Positions 25,201 to 38,000 of a stretch of DNA of 64,000 nucleotides are shown here, in pieces. The stretch covers positions 26,031,042 to 26,095,041 of the forward strand of contig CM042181.1 in NCBI GenBank assembly GCA_023376005.1. The letters are read 5' to 3'. Numbering within the stretch: the first letter of the stretch is position 1; the number at the start of each line of letters is the position of its first letter. The notes beneath the pieces are model-generated. The model was given only the letters and a program-made list of their open reading frames with translations. It was not told where the DNA came from and ran no database searches. Made by a program: the position numbers and the translations under genes. The stretch is from Doryteuthis pealeii (taxonomy: Eukaryota; Mollusca; Cephalopoda; Myopsida; Loliginidae).

Positions 25201-28200
25201 GTACTATTCCTTATATAAGTTAGTCAAATTCCTTGTACTATTCCATATGCTAAAATGGTCAAATTACTTGTACCTTTTATTTTGAATTCCTAGCACTGCT
25301 AGGTATATTTCCCATGGTATTATTTTTCTTCAATAGTCCTCTTGACATTCAAAACACTTATTCTAGCAAAAGTCTTCCATTGATTGAAGCACCTTTGAAA
25401 CCGTTCTGATATTTGAAGCAACACTGTTGTATTTCTTTTAATGTTTTCTACATCCTCAGTTTAAGAAAAAAGAAAAAGTCAGAGTCAGATCTGGTGAATA
25501 TGGAGAATATTGCACTTGCACAATCCAGATTTTATTCAAAAAGTATGAATATTGGCTTAATGATTTTTTTTTTTCAAATTGGCACTGACATATTTAGACT
25601 CTGGTTGGTTGGTTATTTTGGGGCATATCAACCCTTTTCAGGTCATTTAATGCTGAATCAAGTCATTCTGATATTCAGTTTATTTACATTTGTGCTGTTA
25701 CTTAAATGGTCACCCATTTAAGTTTTGAACAAGGCTTATTGTGGCTTAACTTTGGTGATCTAGTGAGAACCAGTGCTTCCAACATGAATTGACCGTAAGT
25801 TTTAAATTCTCGACTAGACATCTAGACATCATCACTTTATCATAAAAGCTGATCAGCTGTGCACATCTTCATTTAATTTTTTTTTAATTAAAACTTCAGC
25901 CTCAATACATTTCTAACAAACTTCTTACATGACTTAAAAAACCTAAAGTGAACAACTATATCAAACTTGACTGTTGTCTTCATCTTTATTGTGTGTGTAT
26001 AAACACAATGTTCAGGCCACTGTAACCTCAGGCTCAGTTTTAGGTGTTTTTTTATTTATTATCTTAATTACCTTAAACAAGGGCACTCCAATCAGCATAA
26101 ATGCCACCCGACTTATTGACAAAATTGTGATTAGATATAAAAAAAATTAAATGAAAGTATTTACTTATTCTAAAGAATAAACTTTAAATGACTTCAAAGA
26201 TTAAAAAAAAACAATGAAATATCAGACTCTAAACTGGAGGTGCACAATTTTAAGACCATGGAAGTTGTTAAACTTGATTATTTAGAAAGGCATAGATTTC
26301 CCATCTCTACTTTATACTGTAATATTTTTGAAGAATAATTAAAGTTCCAATTACCATCGAACTGGGAAGACAAGGCAACAAACGATTGTAACTGAAATAC
26401 AAACCCGAATGTTACAAAGTCTACTGCAGAATGACAAGATATATATAAGACTTCACAAAGTCATTCAAATCAAGCAGTCAATCAGAACTCAGGGAATGGA
26501 ATAACCCAAATCACCCAAATTCATGAATGGGTCATTCTTGATTTCTATATATACCAACTGTCTTGGACACTGCTTAAGTTGTACTTAGTTAGCTGCTGTT
26601 ATTCAAACCAACAGTAGACTTACTGACTTCAATAATTTTGTTTAAGGACAATTAAGTAAGTAAGTAAAGTTGACAGAGTGGCCTATTGTCGGTATCAGCC
26701 GAACAGCGAGGGAGTCTATACCCTTTTCATTAGCACTAGATCAAGGAGATTGTTCTTTGCTGGGGTGGAGTGCTACACCTACCGCCAGCTCCCCACTTTA
26801 CCACACAGATCAGATTGCCCAATCTGTGCTACTCATATGCTGAGTTGGCAGGGACCAGTATTGAACCAGGAACCTTGTAATTCCTAGACTGGTGCTCTAC
26901 CGACTGAGCTAATAAGACCCCTAGAATTAATTAATATGCAACAAAAATAAGAAAAATAAGTAAAATATGATGGTACTTATTTAGAATATCCCTCTGAAAA
27001 AAATAGTTTTGGTAATATTGGCCTCACACTTCCTTTTTTATAGAGTAGAGGGCACCAATAACAATTCTCTAATTCTTGCACTTCAAAGCCCCAGCCCTGA
27101 TTACCACAGTAATATTGTAGAGGAATATTCTAAATAACTAGTTAAATTATTAACTTCCAACTAAAGTTTCAAACGACTAAAAAACTGACAGATAAAAAAA
27201 GCAATTAACTATTATGTGAACAATCACAAAAAAAACTGGAAAGAGAGAGAAAAGAGAATGCATAAAGGTTAAACTATTTTAAATTATTTACCTCATAAAT
27301 GTCAATAAGAAAATGGGAAAAAAGTGCACAATGTCTAGCAAAGAGATTCAGCCCGGCTTTAGGCATGTCATAACGACTAAGTGTCAAATCTGGGTTGATG
27401 GCCTTCCGAGTGTAAAGAAGAAGATCGTAGATTTCAGGAGAATCTGAAAGAAAGAAAAATTTAACAAATACAATAAAAAAATTTTAAAAATGAATAAAAA
27501 GAATCCTTTATGAAAAGGTTCTGTCTAGGTATCTCACTTACATAAATGTTACAATTTATGAGAGTCATAAATTGTTGACAGACCCTGTAGAGTTTACAAT
27601 AAGCAGTTAGATTTCCTAAACAGTTGGGTTATGATTGGCATTTGGATGACCCCAACTGACCCCGGTACAGAGTAATGTGGGAATAGATAGTTTTTAGAGT
27701 TTAGATTTGACCTGACTTGGAAGCAGAGCAGATGTGTTTGTCTCTCTCTCTCTCTCTCTCGCTGGGGTTGATCTCATCTGTGTGGAAAAGATTAAATCAT
27801 GGGCTGATAAAATAATAAACTTGATCAAGAAAAAGAAAAAACAAGTCTTGTTTTAACTACAATGACCAAAATCAGCCCAGAAAAAAAAAACAGCCCTTAG
27901 TAGAAGAATTAAGAAGAATGAACAGAGAAGAAGCAGTAATGAAGTTAACAAGAATCAAGAAAGATCATCCTCTCTCTAATCTGTATCTCTCTCTATCATC
28001 CGAGAACACTCTCACTCTCTCGATTATATACACAATGATTGATATGGGTATACAACATAAATACCATGTGACTACTAGCATAATGATAGTGTAATAGTTC
28101 CTAAGTGGTATAGTTTTTACCCAAAATAGATTAAAACAAAACAAAAATCTTTTTCTAAAATTTCCTATCAGTAAATAAAAAACAAATAAAAAAAGGGGGG

Positions 28201-28555
28201 ACCTTTCACAAATTCTAAAATAGACAGAAGTAAGACTAACTGACACTAAATCTCAATTTAAAAAAAACCTACTGTTAACAGACACCTTAGTGATAGGAAT
28301 TAACAAGTCAAAATTAGAAGGATAGAAATCAACCAATAGAATTAGAGAAAAATAGGGAGAGAGAGTGAGAAGAGAAAAGAGAGTTAGTAAAAAGATATCC
28401 CTAGACAATACAGTAACTGCCTGACAATTGTTGACAGCACACTGAAAAGTATCTGTCCAAGCACCTTACAATGATAACTAAGCCTTATCCTCTATTCACA
28501 AATTAATAACCACACAATATATACTTTATAAGCTGTTGCTTATTAACAGAAATAA

Positions 28556-28594
<39 letters not shown>

Positions 28595-28727
28595 AGTAGA
28601 TACACAAGCGATGTGTTTATGATATGGCTTTTTTTAGCTGAAAAATTTTGGGAGAATATGTGCTTAATTGAAGTCGTACCTAATTTTGAAAGTTAATTAA
28701 TTAATTAATTAATTAGGTGGGCATATA

Positions 28728-28778
<51 letters not shown>

Positions 28779-29052
28779 GAGGTGCGTAGTGTTATGGTAA
28801 AAATCATAGGAAATAGATTCATCGACCCGAGTTCAAATCATGGACGATGGCACATGTCACATAGTGCTAATACCCTTGGGAAAGGTATGTATCCAATTAT
28901 TCTCCCTCCAGCTATGGGTAAATAGTTGGGCAGACTGGGCTCTTTAACCTTGGCTAGGTAACCAGTCTAGGAGAAAGAAAACTCAATTCAAACCTGTTAA
29001 ACTCCACTTAAGAATTTGACCTTGTGTCGCATCCTGCTCGTGCGGAGGGATT

Positions 29053-29099
<47 letters not shown>

Positions 29100-32000
29100 G
29101 ACAATTTCTGTTTCAACTCAAACTTCTTTGTTACTTTTTACGCTTTGTTTGTTTTATTGAAGAATCATTTCACCTTTAACATTTTGTATCACTGCAGTTG
29201 GAAAATTCCTTTGCTACATTCCATTACAAACTTGGTAAACATACTTACCAACAACTTTCACACGACCCTTGTAACAATGGTATTATTTACATATGAATCT
29301 GTTATACAACTAATTTTCCTGCTCTCTATTCTCAAAGAGATTTTATCTGATAAAAACTGAGGTATTTAAAATTCAAAACAACTTCAATCAGAGATCTTAT
29401 TTTGAAAAGAAATAGACAAAATTTTAATCATAAAAACATTTTTTTAAATCTGCAGTCTTTTCTCTAAAAAAAACTATTTTCCAAAATGTGAATTATTTAG
29501 AATTCAAAACAATTTAAATCAGAACTTATTTTATTTTTATAATAAACAAAATTTTAATTGTAGAATTATTTTTTAAATCTGCTGTTTAAAATTGGTTTAA
29601 AAAATATCATCCAGTTTCCCTGAAGCCAAAAAAAAAAAGAAGAAATAGACAACTTCAAACAGACTTCAAATTTCTTGAATCTTCAAATTGTATTATTTTA
29701 TTTTTTGATTAAAAAAAAAAAAACTTATTTGATTGTAACAGGAAATTATTTGAAAGAAAAAATAAGAAGAATGAAAAATTCTATTTTTAATTTTTTTTAT
29801 AAATCTGGAAAATTATTTTTTTAATAAACTTTTAAATTATAAAAGGAATTTTACTGAAAAAAAAAAAAAATAAAAAATAAAATTAAAATAATGAATGTGA
29901 CTTGTTCACATGATTATATCCCAACATTTAAGTAAAATTTTAAAAAGAAATGCAGCATAGAAATAGCAATGCTCATGAAAAAAATTTAAATAAGATTTTG
30001 CTATAATAATTAGGTTATTCATGAAATATAGTTATTTACTAAACTTATCTTATATGAGGCATAAGGCCAGAAGTATGAGGCACCCAATGAGAATCAAACT
30101 CATTAACAATGGTCTGCAAATCTAGCTTGCTAAAAATTACACTATGTGAAATATAGACTGATATAAGATTGGGGGTTTTCAAAATCCATCCATAACTTTA
30201 TTGAAATATAAGTATTTGAAGTTGGAAAAACTGGACAAAAAAAGCTCCTATTTTTCTGAAATCTTTTAGACGGAGTGTTCTGTTTTTGTTGACAAATCTT
30301 ATTTACAACAAATACTATTAAAGATAAAACAATAGAGATTGACATGTATATTTAAAATATATATAATTGTTAAGAAATAAATATCTAATCATTTGGGCTT
30401 ATTATAGTAGCAAAGCTCACAGCAGCCTAATATGTATTTTCAGCGGGTCCCATCTGAAAAATCACTATAAACCAATCATGTCAAACCATACATCAAACAA
30501 AAGGAAATTGATTTATCTAAAAATTTATCAACGTTGTTTATATGTGTATTATTTTTTTCTTTATAACTTTTTACCAAAAATGTAAATGTCTACAGCATTT
30601 TAGGGTGCCGTGAGCATTGCTAATAGCTATTTTATCCTAAATGTTTGCAAGTGTTTTCCATGGTTTAGCACAGGGGTTGGCAACCTTGTACTACATAGGG
30701 GACAGGGGCCATGTCTGTGAGAGAATGGCAGGCCACATCTATCACTATAGTCCCTGTAGCATACAGTAATGATTTATCGCGTAGGGTGGGGTCAAGCAGC
30801 ATGATTATAACATTGTATAAGTCTTATACACCAGATGTATTCATGGGCTTATTACCAGATTTTGCTTTCCTCATTACCAGATTTTAATAATCAAGATTAT
30901 ATGATCTTACTATACCTATGAGAGGAATAACAATTCTTACCAGAGAAATAGTACGCCACATGGTGTTTATGATTTTTGTGTACATTTATAAATAAACTTT
31001 TTAAAAAAACAAGCATCTGTTTCCTTTGTGGGTCAGATTAATATAATATTTCTATTCGGAACTGCGGGTCAGATGATTATAGATTGTGGGCCAGATCTGG
31101 TCCGCAGACTGTAGGTTACCAACTCCTGGTTTAGCAGGTAGCTCCTCACACACAGTTCAAAATTATTTATTTTATATAATTTTGTTCATTTCCTTTAACA
31201 CTAAAGTAACAACTATAATGAGACAAAAGGGATTGATAAACAGATGTCCCTTTGTATAAATATAACTGCAACAATATACTTACCTTCATCAGCAAATGGT
31301 GTATGTTTCATTAAACAAGAAGTCAATCCTTCAAGACTTGCCGCTATAATTACAAATTCTGGTTTGCGAGTTTTTGTATTCATCTGTGAATGAAAAAAAA
31401 AAATAAATGCTTTAATATTAAACTAGAAGGACCTGTGGATATACTACAGTATGATAATCTAGTGAATGGTACTCCATTTCAAGTGATAATGATACTAATG
31501 AACTGTATAAAAGAAAGTGTCCAATTTATACTTACCTCTTCTTTGAGAGATTTCAAGAAAACATCCACCAATACCTCGGCATAATCTTGCATGTACTCAG
31601 GACAGCATTCAGAAATAGATCCAAGCAAACGGTAAATATTTGCTCGGACTAAAACAAAAGAAATTATAATATGTTACAAAAAAATTGGATAAAAAAATAC
31701 AGTGAAAAAACTAAATGATTTTTCATAATTGTACTTGTCTGTATTTATGAGATGAGGCTTGATATGATGGATTAATATTTTTTATTAACTAAATCATTTA
31801 GCATTATTTTCACAAATTTTAATGAAACACAAATTGGCTTAGACACACATACAAAGTGATTATTTTCCTTGATTATTGTTGTCAGTTCCCTTAAATGTGG
31901 CAAATTTTCTAAAAAGAAAATTCTTAGAAATACCAAAAATATGAGATTTCTTAGAATTTTCTTTCTTTGATTTGATATCCTAATTTGTGACTACTAAGCA

Positions 32001-35000
32001 GTTGTCTCAGTTTGAAAATTTATGGTCAATATTTGATAGTTTAGAAATTGCAAACCTTCTAATGAAACTGAGTTATTTAACATTTTGAAGGGTTGTTGGT
32101 AATAATTGTCAACATGATCTTTATCAATCATTTGTTGAAAGAATGACCAGATGCTGTCAGGCAGTAATTGATGCTAATTACATGTCCTACCAAATATTCA
32201 AGTGGTCATAATTTGTCTTATTCTTTTTAAGTGAAACTTGAATGGCTTAAACACACATAGGAAGTGATTATCTTTTTTTATTATAGTTGTCAAAGTTCCC
32301 TTAGTCATCATTTTCAAAAAAGAAAATTTTCAGAAATATAAAAAAATTAAGAAATTTCTTAGAATTTTCTTTCTTTGATTTGATATCCTAATTTGTGATT
32401 AGTTCTTTTCTAACCTTCTAATGAAATTGGGTTATTTAACATATTGAATGATTGTTGGCAATAATTATCACATGATTTTTATCAATCACTCTTAGAAATC
32501 ATCACTAGACATTGTTAGGGGGTAATTTATTCTTATTGATACCCAACCAAATATTAAGTGGCCATTAATTGTCCTCACTTGTCATGAACTACTTCAATTG
32601 TCTTATTTTTTTTAAGTGAAACTTAAGTGGCTTAGGCACACATAGGAAGAGATTATTTTTCCTTGTTACCAACGTTTCCTTGTGTGTAGCGAAGTCATCA
32701 TTTTGTAGAAAGAAAATGTCCAGAAATACAAAAAATTTGGAAATTTCTGAGAATTTTCTTTTTTTTGATATATTAATTTGTGATTAGTCATTTGATAATG
32801 GCTACTAAGCAGTTGTTTGAGTTTGAAAAAAGGTCAAATTGTGGCATAGATTGATTGTAAACTGTCATTTCTAATGAAATTGAATTATTTAACATACTGA
32901 ATGATTGTTGATAACAATTATCAACATGATCTTTATCAATCACTTTGTATGACAGATTCTGTCAGGTAGTAATTGATTGCTAATGGAAGGACCCTACCAA
33001 ATATTTAAATGGTCATAATTTGTCCTAACTTGTCAGAAACTGCATCAATTGTTTATCTCAATTTTTCAATAATTTGTATCATTTAGATTTTTTGGACTGT
33101 TGTCCTTATCTTTATTGTTACATACACAAAGTTTTGGCCGATGTGTCATTTGGCCTTCTTCAGATGTTTCATGTTGAAATTGGGAGCCTTCATTCCAAAA
33201 CCATCTAAAATTTAAGACAATTTAGATTGAACCTTCAATAAACAAAAATTTTACTACTTATACCTAGTCACGGTTAACAGAATAAGAACAATCTACCCCA
33301 ATGGATTAAATAAAGTGTTCAGTTTGAAGGCTCCCAGTTCGGACAAAAAGATTCCTGAGTTGGACAAGAAACACCTGAAGAAAACCATGGGGACACAATG
33401 GCCAAAACTTTATGAATATCAGATGAGACAAGTCAAAAAATCTAAATACAAATACATTATCATCAGTTGTTTTAATACAATTTTTTTTTATGTCTGCTGT
33501 TTTTTTTTTTCATCCAATACTGTAGATCTGATTTGAGTTTTAACTTGTTTAAATAATTTCATAGGAAAGGCAAATAAAGGATAAGAAAGTCGAAGATGGA
33601 TTTGAATTACTTCACCTTAAAAATCTTCTAACAATATACAATGATGTAGCAAAAATCCCTTTTAATAAAGCGTTTAGCTAAATCATCCATTACATATATT
33701 AGTGGTTTGAATGAAAGAAAAGAAAAAGATCACTTATAATGGATGCCACCTGCCTTACCCGTAACATTCCAAGTTGATTTTTTTTTAATTTTAGATTATT
33801 GTTGTGTAATTACATTAGTTATAAAGAGATCTGTAAATGGAATTAAAAACTGTTTGAATTATGTAAATATTTCCAGTGGTCAAAAGCTTTGTGAATTTAA
33901 GGCATCATTTATGCAAATATTGAAATCATGGACCATTCAAAACAAGAAATTTAGTAATTTCTTCCCCATTTCTTTATTTTTGGAGTGATTATGATAAAAC
34001 TTAGTATTCTTATATATAATTCAATGTTCTTTTTGATTCTGTACTTAAATTGTATGTATCTCTATGATGTGACCTATTATTTAGAGGATAAGAGATATAG
34101 ATATTTGCTTTTCTTTTTGATTTTTGTGTTTTTTAAGTTTACAAAATTATTCAACACTTTAATTTTAATACTGCATATATAGTATTAATATACATAAACA
34201 TTACTTTAAACTTAAAAAGACCATTTTAAATACATGCTATGTTGTATTACATACAAGAAATAGAATATCTCTTTACATCATTTTTTTTAACAACATATTC
34301 TATTTTCTTTTTACGGTAACAGCAAAAAAAAAAACAGGTAAACAAGCTAGATAAAATTTTCTTGATCTTTCTTTATCTAGTTTTCATTGTTTTAATTTAA
34401 GAAATTTCAAAATTGTTTTTCAAAATATTTATTTCTGGCAACCTAAACATGTGTATGTCACAAACAAGTACCCACAATTTTAAAGAAATTTCTTTCATAA
34501 ACTTTTTAGAATGTGCGTTTACAAATTTTGCACATTTAAAATTTTCAAAAGTATATTGTTTTTTTATATATATCAAGCCTTATATTTAAGCACAATTGTA
34601 TATATAATAATACAAATAAATCAAAGAATTACTCCAACAGTTCAGTCCCACCATTATGTCAAATACGAAAACTCATTTAAAGAAATTCTATTTTTCAAAA
34701 ATTAAAGTCAGACAAAAAATTTTAAAAAATTAGAAAGCTATTTTTTACAATTTACATTTTCAAAACAATTTAACACAAAATTGTTCTTAATATTCATTCA
34801 GAGCATGTAGAAAAGACATTGTAACAAAAAAGCCAGTTGTTGTGGAGCTATACATCTCTGTAGGGTTTTGATCATGATTTTTCCTTGTCAAAACAAAAAA
34901 ATACTATGTTATCAAAAGTTTTTTTTTAGTGTATGTGTATGAGAACAAGTCAAATGAAAACAAATCTCTTAATACTTTTTGTTATTAACTGAAAAGATGC

Positions 35001-38000
35001 CTTAAAAGACAATAATAGATTCTTAACTCACCTGTATTTGCAATTTTGGTAACTTGCAACATTTCTGTGTAGAATTTCTCAAACAGATTTTTGATATCCA
35101 AGTCTGGAAGCTTTGAGGGATCTGCAACCTCAAAAACCTATTTGAAGGAAAAAATTTAATTTATTTTGTGGCTGACAAAGACAGTGAAATCAAATCAAAT
35201 TTTGACATTAAATAACCCATAAGGAATTCATATGCCGTTAAACAAATAAACCAAGTATATAAGTTCATGATTTGTGGGACAAAAAAATGGGTAGGCAGAA
35301 AATATTACACACATAAAATATTGGATAAAAAAAAGAAAAGCTGACATTAAAAAAAATTGTATTAAGTCAATTGATAACAAGATAGGACAATTTATAACCA
35401 TTTTGAATATTTGGTAAGTTCCATCCATTAGCATCAAATACAGCCTGACATTGTCTAGTCATGCTTTCAACAAGTGACTGACAAAGATCATTTGATAATT
35501 GTTACCAACAATCATTTAGTATGTTAAAGAATTCAGTTTCATTAGAACTGATAGTTCACAATCAACTATATTACCTTTTTCAAACTCAAACAATTGCTTA
35601 GTAGCCATTAACAAAGGACTAATTCCAAATTAGGATATTTCCTATTTTTTTTATTTCTGGAAATTTTCTTTTTACAAAATGAAGACTTCGCTACAGTCAA
35701 GGTAACGTTGGTAATTATAAACAAGGAAAAATATTCACCTCCTATGTGTTTAAGCCATTCAAGTTTCACTTTTTTTTAAATAAGACAACTGATGTAGTTC
35801 ATGACAAGTTAGGATAATTCATATTTAATATTTGGTTGGGTATCAATTAGAATAAATTACCCCCTGACAGCACTTTCAACAAGTGATTATCAGGTGATAA
35901 TTATTGGCAACAATAATTCAATATATTAAGTATTAATATGTTAAAGGTAATAGCGATCTTTAAACTTTCTATCATATATTGACCAAACTATTGAAGTTTC
36001 ATTAAAATCAGTGGCAATGATAAAAAAACATTAAGAATTCAGACAATTGATATAGTTTATAACATGTTAGGATAATTTATGACCAATTGAATATTTGGTA
36101 TCAAATAATGCCTGACAGTATCTGATCATACTTTCAACAAGTGATTGAAAAAAATCATGTGATAATTATTACCAAGAATCTTTCAATATATTAAATAACT
36201 CAGCTTCATTAGAAGTGACATCTGCAATCAATCTATGCCACAATTTGACCTTTTTTCAAACTCAGACAACTGCTTTGTAGCCATTAGCAAAGAACTAATC
36301 ACAAATTAGGATATCAAATCAAAGAAAGAAAATTCTAAGAAATTTCCTAATTTTTTTGTATTTCTGAAAATTTTCTTTTTAGAAAATGATGACTTTGTAC
36401 AATTAAGGGAACTTTGACAAATATAATAAAAATAATAATCACTTCCTATGTGTGTCTAAGCCATTCAAGTTTCACTTAAAAAGAATAAGACAAATTATGA
36501 CCATTTGAATATTTGGTATGGTACATCCATTAGCATATCAATTACTGCCTGAAAGTATCTGGTCATTCTTTTAACAAGTGACTGACAAAGATCATGTTGA
36601 TAATTCAAAATGTTAAATAACTCAGTTTCATTTGAAGGTTTGCAATTTTTAAGTTATCAAATATTGACCATAAATTTTCAAACTGAGACAACAGTTTTAT
36701 AGCCATTAGCAAAGAATTAATCACAAATTAGGATATCAAATCAAAGAAAAGAAAATTCTAAGAAATCTCATATTTTTGAGATTTCTGAGATTTTTCCTTT
36801 TAGAAAATTATGACTTTTCGCTACAACTATGGGGACTTTGACAACAATAACTAAGGAAAATAATCACTTCCTATGTGTGTCTTTGCCATTAATCTTTCAT
36901 AAAAATTTGTGACAATAATAATAAATCAGTTTTTCCTTTTCTTTTGTCCAATCATAGTTATGGGGAGTGGTTTGGTTCATTCATATTTGTATCCTATCCC
37001 CTAATACTGCTGGTTCTTCCTTCTTGTGGGCTGGTAAGCTGAAATGGAATTTAGTGAAAGAAGCGAAGGAACAAAGATGAAGATGACTTTAGAGTCATAG
37101 TTATTAGCTGATTCACACTATTTCTTTGAGGGGAAATATTTCCCGAGTAAGTCAACAGGTGTTTCATCTTCAAAGTCTTAGAGTAAAAAAGGGCTGAGAC
37201 CTTTTTGGCGCAAAGAATTGTCCCCCAATTCTTAGGGCTCAGAGGGTCTGTTACTTTTTTTGTTTTATTTTTTTTTTTAATTTAATTTTGTTTTACTTTT
37301 TTGTTTTATTTATTTTTATTTAGTTTAATTTTATTTTTATCAATCCCCACATATCAATGTAATATAGTAATGTTATTAAAAGAAGAAAAAATGTCCACTT
37401 ACCAGTACCAACAAAACAATAGATGCATTTTTAACTTTAGCAGCTTTGTCTTGGTTATAAGACCAAAGGCAGATACTCTGAAATTTAAAAAAACAACATT
37501 CTATCTGAAAAATGTTTGAAATTCTTGCTTGGCAAGGTCACAATGGCATTGCCCCTACAAACAAACGGTATTAAGAATGCAAGATTCACAAAAAGAGAAC
37601 ATGTACGACATTATATAACCAAAAGTTTTACTTTTCCTCATTCCTTGGACAGAAAGTATAATTTCCAAATTACTTATACCTAAAATAAATAGAAAGGACC
37701 TTTTTTTCTTTTTCTTTGAACTTTGCTTTTGTAATAACAAGGAGTACGTAAACTCTGATAAAACTGAGTTCATGTCTTTCAAAAACAAAAGCGACATCTC
37801 AACCATCGATGGAAAACTCCTAAATTCTGTAGAACAATTTAGATACTTAGGCAGTAACATCTCCTCCACAGAAAACGACGTTAATGCACGCATAGGAAAA
37901 GCATGGGCCGCTATAAATAAATTATCGATCATATGGAGGTCCAATCTCACAGAAGTTAAAGAGATATTTCTTCCAGGCCGTTGTCGTGTCAGTACTGCTG

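Noticed and set aside
33315..33536. 73-codon open frame reading KKIPELDKKHLKKTMG
   Set aside because: It lies in an R4 tail. The same block recurs at 39990-40135 in repeat context.
31837..36895. CRISPR-like array
   Set aside because: Units of about 400 bp without short spacers in a eukaryotic intron are satellite, not CRISPR.
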